From Bacteroidetes bacterium QS_8_68_15 (GTDB lineage Bacteria > Bacteroidota > Rhodothermia > Rhodothermales > Salinibacteraceae): a DNA stretch of 12,043 bases. Position 1 is the first letter of the stretch. The number at the start of each line of letters is the position of its first letter. The notes under the pieces are model-generated. The model had not been told where the DNA came from. It did no database searches and worked only from the letters and a program-made list of their open reading frames with translations. The DNA is taken from the NCBI GenBank assembly GCA_003023245.1, contig PXTR01000001.1, positions 1 to 12,043 of the forward strand, read 5' to 3'. Position numbers and translations under genes: made by a program. Positions 6,564-12,043 of this stretch are shown one piece after another.

Positions 6564-7333
6564 TCAAGGAGTTCGATTTTGACGCGGGCCTTTCCGCGCG
6601 CGAGCATCCCAATGCGCTCGGCGGCGCGGCGCGAGAGGTCGAGCACGCGGTTGCCGTGATACGGGCCGCGGTCGTTGATGCGCACCGTCACCGTTTCGTC
6701 GTTGCGCAGGTTGGTCACGCGCACCCGGCTGCCCAGCGGAAGCGTGCGGTGCGCGGCAGTGAGCTTCGACGGGTCGAACGGCTCGCCGCCGGCCGTGGGG
6801 TTGCCGGCCAGTGACCGGCCGTAGTAGCTGGCCTCGCCCTGCCCGACGACCTCGGCGACGTCGTCGTCGTCGGGGACGACCTTGGTGTTGTCCGACGCGG
6901 CAGAGGCGCCTTCTGCCTGCGTGAGCGAGTCGGCAGGCGCTTCGAGTGAGTCGGGGCGCGCAGAATTGGGGCGCGTAGAAGAGCCGGGAGCGGCGGCAAC
7001 GGAGGCCGTATCGGCAACGGAGGCCGTATCGGCAACGGAGGCCGTATCGGCAACGGAGGCCGTATCGGCAGCGGCGGGGTCCGCAGCCACGGCGGCGGAG
7101 TCGGCGTCGGCCATGACGCCGGCGCGGCCGGTGCCGAGGGTCGGCGTCTCGTTGTCGTCGTCGAAGACGCCGGCAGCGGTGAGCGCGAAGGCGACGGCCA
7201 GCGCGCCGGCCAGCCCGATGGCCGCCCAGTAGCGCTTGCGGTAGCGCCCGGCCAGCACGCGCAACCGCCGCAGGGCGTGACGGCGACGCGACGTGGGGCC
7301 GTCTTCTCGACGGAGCTGTTCGTGGCGGCTCAT
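6560..7333 (-). CDS. rlpA: RlpA-like septal lytic transglycosylase, membrane-anchored
   Basis: RlpA proteins act on peptidoglycan through a double-psi beta-barrel domain. The 257-residue product has an Arg-rich cytoplasmic start (1-34), one membrane segment (about 36-56, WAAIGLAGALAVAFALTAAG), a long low-complexity Ala/Asp/Ser linker (57-165) and a C-terminal RlpA domain (166-254). The domain contains GEASYYG, AGGEPFDPSKLTAAHRTLPLG and RINDRGPYHGNRVLDLS. E184, H195 and D221 are the conserved acidic/His residues of the family. There is no SPOR domain and no lipobox, so it is anchored by a helix rather than lipid. The linker includes DTASVA repeats from an 18-bp DNA tandem. The start is ATG 7333. 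In the 175-bp upstream spacer lie an imperfect inverted repeat (GTTACGCT 7365-7372, AGCGCTAAC 7386-7394) and a heptad array. Confidence 0.9.
   Translation of the reverse strand: MSRHEQLRREDGPTSRRRHALRRLRVLAGRYRKRYWAAIGLAGALAVAFALTAAGVFDDDNETPTLGTGRAGVMADADSAAVAADPAAADTASVADTASVADTASVADTASVAAAPGSSTRPNSARPDSLEAPADSLTQAEGASAASDNTKVVPDDDDVAEVVGQGEASYYGRSLAGNPTAGGEPFDPSKLTAAHRTLPLGSRVRVTNLRNDETVTVRINDRGPYHGNRVLDLSRRAAERIGMLARGKARVKIELLE
7001..7072 (-). repeat. 18-bp coding minisatellite in the RlpA linker
   Basis: Four tandem copies of GGAGGCCGTATCGGCAAC (plus strand); the first three are identical and the fourth differs by one base. They encode DTASVA repeats at about residues 90-113. Near-identity implies recent expansion or homogenisation. 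Copy number can change without a frameshift because 18 is a multiple of 3. Confidence 0.9.
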
Positions 7334-7452
7334 AGCGTTGCGTATTGCATAAGGTAGCTCTCTTGTTACGCTAAAAGAGGAGGCAAGCGCTAACGCCTTC
7401 GGACGGGTTCCCGCCGGTAGATTGCCAGCCGCAGACGCATCGACCTGCTGTC

Positions 7453-7508
7453 ATTACGCAATACGCATCACGCAATACGCATTACGCAATACGCATTACG
7501 CAATACGC
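7453..7508. repeat. Heptad repeat array ATTACGC/AATACGC abutting a stop codon
   Basis: Four 14-bp units, ATTACGCAATACGC with one ATCACGC variant, equal to eight 7-mers. The array ends at 7508, immediately beside the TGA (7509-7511) of the minus-strand stress-protein gene. An inverted relative, GCGTTGCGTATTGCAT, lies at 7335-7350 next to the rlpA start, so the two edges of this spacer can pair. Confidence 0.8.
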
Positions 7509-8561
7509 TCAAAGCGAGTACCCCGACGACTCCTCCGCGTCCTTGATGCGCGCTTCGACCTGGCGTTGCGACTGGCCGGTGCGTTCCTGGAGGCGGCCTT
7601 CCAGACGCTCGCGCTGGTCCTTGTGTTCGTCCAGTTCCTTCTCGGTGAGGCCGTCTTCGCGGTAGGCCGCCAGCAGGTTGCGCTTGAAGGCGTTCCAGTG
7701 CTCGGAGCGCGGGCGGCCGTCGGGGGCGTCGAAGTTGTAGTGTTCTCGCTCGGTGGCCCGGCGCACGCTCTCTTCGACCTCGTCGTACGAGGCGCCAGTC
7801 TTCTCGCGAATGTGGCCGATGAGCTTCTCGCGCTGTCCGATGTACGGGTCGATCTCACTGTAGGTGAACGCGCCGTCGTACTGCTCCACGAGCTGCCCCT
7901 TGAAGAGGTCCCACGCCCCTTCCTCCCGGTACCAGACGCGCTCGCCGCTGGCCTCGTTCCACTTCTGGTAGAAATAGTCTGCGTCCTCGTCGTTGTGCGG
8001 GACGATGCCGAGGACCAGCCCGCCGCGGTCGAAGTGGCCTTCCTTGCGCACCGCGCGCTCCTCGGGAAAAATCGCGCCGATGAGCCCGCCGATGAGCCCG
8101 CCGAGCGTTCCGAGCGTCCCGATGCCGGCGAGAATGGAGGAGAGGCCCTTCATCAGCGCGATGCCCAGCGCCGGAATGCCGATGGCGTTTTCCACGGCGA
8201 CCACGCCGAACGCCCCCGCCAGCGCGCCGATGATCGCCCCAATGAGCGCCCCGGTGGACGCGCCCTCCGGCACCTTGTTGGCCATGTGCACCTCGACGTG
8301 CTCGTGACGGTCATCGCCGAAGTATTTCTCGCGCGTGACTTCGGATCGCAAAACGCTCACGTCGTCCTCGGAGTAGCCGTCGCGCTCGCGCACCACGTCG
8401 AGCGCCCGGTCGGCGTTTTTGCGGTTCACGAACGTGGACATGAGCATGAGGCGGCGCTCGGCGTTCGGCGTCTGGCGTTTGGCGCCTGGCGTTTGGCGCT
8501 CGGGGTTCGGAGCATCGTCGCGGGCCGTTTCGGAAGTCTCCACGTCGGTAGAAGAGGCCAT
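7509..8561 (-). CDS. Membrane stress protein: YflT/GSP17M-like domain plus two CsbD-like repeats
   Basis: A 350-residue product with no single known family that I can name. From M41, STFVNRKNADRALDVVRERD resembles the start of YflT/general-stress-17M-like domains. Residues 99-165 are a Gly/Ala-rich hydrophobic region with several GxxxG steps, suggesting two or more membrane helices or a glycine zipper. The C-terminus holds two copies of a unit of about 54 residues (217-270 and 289-343), each with W-x2-FK, L, a Tyr/Leu-Thr turn, QREKL-x-G or QRERL-x-G, REKTGAS or QERTGQS, and a VE-rich helix. This order of features resembles CsbD/YjbJ stress proteins. The start is uncertain: ATG 8561, 8447 or 8441. 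Translation from 8561 would include a heptad repeat (8453-8508), so the shorter forms are quite possible. No Shine-Dalgarno is visible. Confidence 0.8.
   Translation of the reverse strand: MASSTDVETSETARDDAPNPERQTPGAKRQTPNAERRLMLMSTFVNRKNADRALDVVRERDGYSEDDVSVLRSEVTREKYFGDDRHEHVEVHMANKVPEGASTGALIGAIIGALAGAFGVVAVENAIGIPALGIALMKGLSSILAGIGTLGTLGGLIGGLIGAIFPEERAVRKEGHFDRGGLVLGIVPHNDEDADYFYQKWNEASGERVWYREEGAWDLFKGQLVEQYDGAFTYSEIDPYIGQREKLIGHIREKTGASYDEVEESVRRATEREHYNFDAPDGRPRSEHWNAFKRNLLAAYREDGLTEKELDEHKDQRERLEGRLQERTGQSQRQVEARIKDAEESSGYSL
8453..8508. repeat. Heptad repeat array GGCGTTT (8 units) at the stress-gene 5' end
   Basis: Eight consecutive 7-mers on the plus strand: GGCGCTC, GGCGTTC, GGCGTCT, GGCGTTT, GGCGCCT, GGCGTTT, GGCGCTC and GGGGTTC. 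The array ends 5 bp before the internal ATG at 8447 of the minus-strand gene. In frame from 8561 it would encode a Pro/Arg/Gln-rich stretch (PERQTPGAKRQTPNAERR). Confidence 0.75.
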
Positions 8562-8606
8562 CAGAACAGGGAAGGATAGGAAGGAATACCGCGAAGATGG
8601 TTGGAA

Positions 8607-8646
8607 GGGCGCACGTCGTCTAAAAGGAGCGCACGTCGTCTAAAAA
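8607..8646 (-). promoter_or_regulatory. Two 20-bp direct repeats upstream of the stress gene
   Basis: GCGCACGTCGTCTAAAA occurs at 8609-8625 and again at 8629-8645, a 20-bp spacing close to two helical turns. On the minus strand it reads TTTTAGACGACGTGCGC, twice, 46 bp or more before the outermost start of the stress gene and 22 bp or more past the mltF stop. This suggests a paired operator or activator site, or a simple duplication. The bound protein is unknown. Confidence 0.45.
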
Positions 8647-8666
8647 ACGTCACGCCCCTTCCGCCC

Positions 8667-8681
8667 GGCGCCCCGCGCGCC
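8667..8681 (-). terminator. Short GC hairpin right after mltF
   Basis: GGCGC (8667-8671) pairs with GCGCC (8677-8681) over a 5-nt loop directly after the mltF stop on the minus strand. A T6 run follows only about 20 nt further on, at 8642-8647 (A-run on plus). This is too far for a classic intrinsic terminator, so the call is weak. Confidence 0.25.
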
Positions 8682-8682
8682 G

Positions 8683-10290
8683 TCAAGCCGACACGAGGTT
8701 CTCGTACTGCTCGAAGCGCTCGGTGATGTGGCGCACGTAGGCGACCGGCTCTTCGCCGCGGGCGTAGCCGTACTTGACCACGTCGTCGGTGTAGTATTTT
8801 TTCATCGACTTGCGCAGCAGCCACTTCGAGACGTCCTCCCACGCGTTTTTGTTGCCCCCGTACTTTTCGGTAAGGCGGCGCGCGTCCTCGAGGTGGCCGA
8901 AGCCGACGTTGTAGGAGGCCAGAATGAAGCGGCGCCGCTGCTTGGGGTCCTCGATTTTGTCCGACCAGTAGTCGTTGAGAAACTCAAGGTAGTCGACGGC
9001 GCCCTCGATGTTGTCTTCCGGGTCGAACACGCTGCCGTTGACGTACTTCCGTGCAGTGCCCGGCATGATCTGCATGAGTCCCTGCGCGCCGGCCCACGAC
9101 TGGGCCTGCGGCTCGAATTTCGACTCCTGCCACATCTGCGCCATCAACAGGCGCCAGTCCCACCCCAGCTTCGAGCTGTCGAGCGTCGTCTTGACGAGGT
9201 CGTCGTACTTGGTGAGTTTCTCGGTCTGCCCCTTGATGTTGACCTCCTGGCGCCGCTCGCTGAAGCCCTTGCGGTCGGTGAAGTACCTTTCGTAGATGCG
9301 CCGGAAGTCGTCCTGCTCCTTGAGGTTGGCGAGCCAGGCGTTGATGACGTTGCCCAGCTCCCAGGCCCTGTCGTCGCGCAGCGCCCAGGCGATCTGCTGG
9401 TTGACGCTGAGGACCGGGCGGATGGCAATGTCGCCGTAGTAGGCCTTGTTGAGCTCGGCGATGGTTTCGTTGGCAACGGTGTAGTCGATGTCGCCGTTGG
9501 CCACGCGCTGAATGAGCTTCTCGCGCGGCACCTCGCTGTCGACCTGAATCACGTCGATCTCTCCGCCCATCTCTTCACCCAGGTTGTTGAGACGCTGTTG
9601 AAACGGCGAATCCTCGGTTATGTGCACCGTATCGTTCTGCGTGACCAACTCGAAGGGGTACTGAAGCAGGCTGTCGGCGGCGGGGCTGGTTTCGGGAATC
9701 TGGCCGGCGCGGAGCGAGTCGTAGCGTTCGGGCATCTGCTGCACGAGCACCTGCCGTGTGGCGTGCAGCGGGTCGGTGAAGGCGACCTGTTCGGCGCGGC
9801 GCTGCGTGACGGCCAAGCGGTAGGCCACCAGGTCGGCCTTGCCGCTTTTGAGCGCCTCGAACATCTCGTTCTGGTCTTTCATGAGCTTGACCTTGAGCTC
9901 GACGCCGAGGTGGTCGGCCAGCTTTTGCAACAGCTCGTACTCGTAGCCCATCGGCTCGCCGCGGTAGAGGAAGTAGCTGACCGGGTTGTAGCCGGTGATG
10001 GCAACGAGCGAGTCGCGCTGCTTGATGCGCTGGAGCGTGCTCCCGCGCGGATCGGTGCCCGCCAGCGTGGTGTCTTTGAGTGCCGGAACGATGCCCGTGG
10101 AGTCGACGCCGCGATCGATGTCGGTCACGCCGGGGAGCTTCTCGGCGCCGCCGCTGCCGCAACCGGTGGTGGTCATCGCCAGCCCTCCCAGCGCCAGCAG
10201 CAAAACGCCGATGAGCGCAACGGGAAGATTCCTCGCTCGTATTCGGTTTTTCCGAAGCTTTTCGTCGGGCGCGTTCGTTCGGTCACTCAT
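8683..10290 (-). CDS. mltF: MltF-like membrane-bound lytic transglycosylase, lipoprotein
   Basis: Cleaves peptidoglycan glycan strands in the periplasm. The 535-residue product (from ATG 10290; an upstream TTG at 10296 is less likely) has the two-part architecture of MltF. There is a signal/anchor at about 22-40 with a lipobox-like TTGC (lipidated C44), a solute-binding-protein family 3 domain (about 80-340: GYNPVSYFLYRGEPMGYEYE, GKADLVA, VAFTDPL, RIYERYF), and then a C-terminal SLT domain. Catalytic E389 lies in WQESKF, followed by AGAQGLMQIMPGTA, ASYNVGFGH (458-466) and YVRHI (518-522). E. coli MltF is 518 residues. It is upstream of, and co-directional with, the stress gene and rlpA, and diverges from the deacetylase across 253 bp in which I could not fix a promoter. 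Confidence 0.93.
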   Translation of the reverse strand: MSDRTNAPDEKLRKNRIRARNLPVALIGVLLLALGGLAMTTTGCGSGGAEKLPGVTDIDRGVDSTGIVPALKDTTLAGTDPRGSTLQRIKQRDSLVAITGYNPVSYFLYRGEPMGYEYELLQKLADHLGVELKVKLMKDQNEMFEALKSGKADLVAYRLAVTQRRAEQVAFTDPLHATRQVLVQQMPERYDSLRAGQIPETSPAADSLLQYPFELVTQNDTVHITEDSPFQQRLNNLGEEMGGEIDVIQVDSEVPREKLIQRVANGDIDYTVANETIAELNKAYYGDIAIRPVLSVNQQIAWALRDDRAWELGNVINAWLANLKEQDDFRRIYERYFTDRKGFSERRQEVNIKGQTEKLTKYDDLVKTTLDSSKLGWDWRLLMAQMWQESKFEPQAQSWAGAQGLMQIMPGTARKYVNGSVFDPEDNIEGAVDYLEFLNDYWSDKIEDPKQRRRFILASYNVGFGHLEDARRLTEKYGGNKNAWEDVSKWLLRKSMKKYYTDDVVKYGYARGEEPVAYVRHITERFEQYENLVSA

Positions 10291-10543
10291 GAACAATCGC
10301 TCGGTCAGTTGGCCGGTGGAAAAACGGAATGACTCCGTAAGAAAGAGGAGGCCGGCAGGATAGAAGCCGTGCTTGCGATATAGATAAGCTCCGAAATTGA
10401 AAGGGCTTCCCCGGGCGACGTTTCCCCGGCGGTCGCATTTTTCGTTTCCGCGGGGTTACGTTCGTGCAAGCCCCGCCCGTGCGATGCGGCGTCCCATTCC
10501 GCGTCGCCGAGAAGCGCTTTCTCTCCGAAAACGGCTCGTTCCC

Positions 10544-11698
10544 GTGTCTACGCCTCCCGCGTTCTACCATCCGCGCTACCGCAACTACTTCTTCGGCCCG
10601 CAGCACCCGTTTCGGCCGGCCCGCCAAGAGATGCTGCTGGACCTGCTGGAGGCGCTCGGGCGCGCGCCGGAGCTTTCCGAGCCGCCGCCGGCAGAGCGCG
10701 CCGATCTGCTGGCCGTGCACGACGCGGCTTTCGTCGAGGCAGTCGAAGCGGCATCGAAGCGCAGCGGCGGGGCAACGGGCGGGGGACGCTACGGGCTGGG
10801 CCGCGGCGGGGACACGCCCGCTTTCGAAGGCATGGACGCCGCCACGCGCCTCCTTGCCGGCGGCACGCTCGAAGCAGCGCGGCATGTCGCTGAAAGCAGC
10901 AACAAGGGGAATGAGGGGGACGAACACGCCGCGCTCCAGTTGGGCGGCGGGCTGCACCACGCCCACGCGGGACGCGCCTCCGGGTTCTGCGTCTACAACG
11001 ACCTGGCGGTCGCCATCCTCCCCTTGCTCGAGAAAGGGCTGCGCGTGGCCTACCTCGACGTGGACGTGCACCACGGCGACGGCCTGCAGTCCATCTTTTA
11101 CCGCGACCCGCGCGTGCTGACGATCAGCCTGCACGAGTCGGGGCGCTACCTTTTTCCCGGAACGGGCTTCCCTTCCGAGCGCGGCGAAGGGCCGGGCGAA
11201 GGCGCCGCCGTCAACGTGCCGCTCGCCCCGCATACCACCGACGAAAGCTACCTCGACGCTTTCGAGGCCGTTGCGGAGCCGGCCGTTGCCGAGTTCGCGC
11301 CCGACGCGCTGGTGGTGCAGTGCGGCGCGGATGCGCACGCGAAGGACCCGCTGGCGCATCTGGCGCTTACCACGCGTGCCTACGAAGACGTCTTTCGCCG
11401 CATTCGCGCGCTGGCGGCCGAGCACACCGGCGGCCGCCTCGTCGCCACCCACGGCGGCGGCTACGACCTCGACGCCGCCGCGCGCGTCTGGGCAATCAGC
11501 TACTTCGTCTTTTCGGGCACGCCGCTCCCGGACGGCCCGCTGCCCGAGGCGTGGCGCGACCGCTGGCGCGGCACCCACGGCGCGGAGCCGGCCCCGACGC
11601 TTCACGACTCGGAGGGGCCGGACGTCTCCTCCGAAGAGCGCGAGAACATGCGGGAGCACAACCGCCGCGCGGTCGAGGCGGTGCGGGAGGGGTGGTAG
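10544..11698 (+). CDS. Histone-deacetylase-family hydrolase (AcuC/acetoin utilization type)
   Basis: A zinc-dependent deacetylase of the arginase/HDAC fold. The substrate is unknown; bacterial members act on acetylated lysines, polyamines or acetyl-CoA synthetase. The frame is open from 10397, but the upstream part is Arg-rich and family homology begins at VSTPPAFYHP, so GTG 10544 is preferred (384 residues). Motifs are FGPQHPFRP (17-25), GGGLHHAHAGRASGFCVYND (134-153) with the H138/H139 catalytic pair, and YLDVDVHHGDG with D174 and H176 as zinc ligands. Further motifs are SLHE, FPGTG, QCGADAHAKDP with third zinc ligand D268, and HGGGYD with catalytic Y307. All active-site residues are present. 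A short Gly/Asn/Glu linker (118-128) precedes the HH motif. No acuA/acuB or acs gene is nearby. Confidence 0.92.
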   Translation: MSTPPAFYHPRYRNYFFGPQHPFRPARQEMLLDLLEALGRAPELSEPPPAERADLLAVHDAAFVEAVEAASKRSGGATGGGRYGLGRGGDTPAFEGMDAATRLLAGGTLEAARHVAESSNKGNEGDEHAALQLGGGLHHAHAGRASGFCVYNDLAVAILPLLEKGLRVAYLDVDVHHGDGLQSIFYRDPRVLTISLHESGRYLFPGTGFPSERGEGPGEGAAVNVPLAPHTTDESYLDAFEAVAEPAVAEFAPDALVVQCGADAHAKDPLAHLALTTRAYEDVFRRIRALAAEHTGGRLVATHGGGYDLDAAARVWAISYFVFSGTPLPDGPLPEAWRDRWRGTHGAEPAPTLHDSEGPDVSSEERENMREHNRRAVEAVREGW

Positions 11699-11770
11699 TG
11701 TGTTGTCGACCGTCAATGTTTGGACATGGTCTCCTCTTGTCGGCGGGGAGTCCTGGGCAGACCGAAGAAG

Positions 11771-11834
11771 ACGACCGGCGATGGACGACCGACGGTGCGG
11801 CACGGAATCGTCCGTCGCCCGTCGTCCATCGTCA
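11771..11834. repeat. Inverted heptad array downstream of the deacetylase gene
   Basis: Four forward 7-mers (ACGACCG, GCGATGG, ACGACCG, ACGGTGC; 11771-11798) are followed by four inverted ones (ATCGTCC, GTCGCCC, GTCGTCC, ATCGTCA; 11807-11834). GATGGACGAC (11780-11789) and GTCGTCCATC (11821-11830) form a perfect 10-bp stem. It lies 72 bp past the deacetylase stop and may serve as its terminator. The remainder of 11699-12011 shows no gene. Confidence 0.6.
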
Positions 11835-12011
11835 GCGCTTCGCGGCAAAACATCAGAGAGCAATGAATCACGCTCGACAGCGCAGTGCAAAGAGAATCAG
11901 TTTTCCGTCGAAATCCGCCGTGCGGCGCGAACCTTTCCGGCGCGCCCGCGATAGGCTCCCCATCCGCGCCGTCTTTGCCGCTCCCCGCCGACCCGCCGCC
12001 GCCTCCGCCGC

Positions 12012-12043
12012 ATGTCCACCGACGCTCGCCCGGCCGCTGCCGA
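12012..12043 (+). CDS. Possible start of the next gene (cut by the window end)
   Basis: An ATG at 12012 opens MSTDARPAAA and stays open to the window edge. It has the composition of local N-termini, and the preceding 170 bp look non-coding. Ten residues are too few for any identification, and no Shine-Dalgarno is present, as elsewhere in this window. Confidence 0.3.
   Translation, partial: MSTDARPAAA

Noticed and set aside
7453..7508. Possible CRISPR array
   Set aside because: The units are 14 bp and directly tandem with no unique spacers, and no cas genes are present.
8728..10332. A 534-residue plus-strand open frame opposite mltF
   Set aside because: Shadow of the MltF-like gene; no recognisable domains and composition dictated by the antisense of GC-biased codons.
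10307..10400. Promoters in the mltF/deacetylase divergent spacer (AT-rich GATATAGATAAG near 10377)
   Set aside because: No -35 element at proper spacing on either strand; AT-richness alone is not enough to call one.
10283..11890. A 535-residue minus-strand open frame opposite the deacetylase
   Set aside because: The plus strand encodes all HDAC-fold zinc and catalytic residues. The antisense frame has none and runs through the inverted repeat at 11771-11834.

Overview
The window is a GC-rich bacterial chromosome segment carrying ordinary housekeeping and cell-envelope genes. None of the nine intact genes has a recognisable AGGAGG-type ribosome binding site upstream of its start. GTG is the best start for at least three of them. 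Lack of Shine-Dalgarno sites combined with high GC and acidic, Asp/Glu-rich proteins points to the Rhodothermota (Salinibacter/Rhodothermus relatives) or another GC-rich branch near Bacteroidota. This placement is inferred; no rRNA or tRNA is present to confirm it.

Layout, left to right. Positions 1-382 are non-coding and hold a roughly 165-bp palindromic repeat plus a second hairpin repeat. On the minus strand follow alkaline phosphatase (383-1849), trimeric-type purine nucleoside phosphorylase (2038-2874), and a small lipoprotein gene that appears broken by a one-base frameshift (3062-3387). Divergent from these, on the plus strand, lie the acetyl-CoA carboxylase carboxyltransferase alpha subunit accA (3635-4708), a YbgC/4HBT-type hotdog thioesterase (4810-5220), a repeat-filled spacer, and nadC (5577-6509). 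nadC converges on a minus-strand group: an RlpA-like murein enzyme (6560-7333), a membrane stress protein that looks like a YflT/GSP17M-like domain, a Gly-rich membrane segment and two CsbD-like repeats (7509-8561), and an MltF-like lytic transglycosylase lipoprotein (8683-10290). Divergent from mltF is an AcuC/HDAC-family deacetylase (10544-11698). A possible next gene begins at 12012.

The genes do not form one obvious operon. accA and the thioesterase both concern acyl-CoA metabolism. The phosphatase and PNP would fit phosphate and nucleoside scavenging. RlpA, the stress protein and MltF form a co-directional envelope-related group.

The most distinctive feature lies between the genes. Many spacers carry short tandem arrays with a 7-bp (or 14 = 2x7) period but different unit sequences (near 1957, 4701, 5539, 7453, 8453 and 11771). 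Several touch or overlap stop codons, and several are paired with inverted copies that can fold. I see no CRISPR array, transposase, phage, toxin-antitoxin or defence system. The candidate novelty here is the heptad-repeat class, the stress-protein fusion and the frameshifted lipoprotein.
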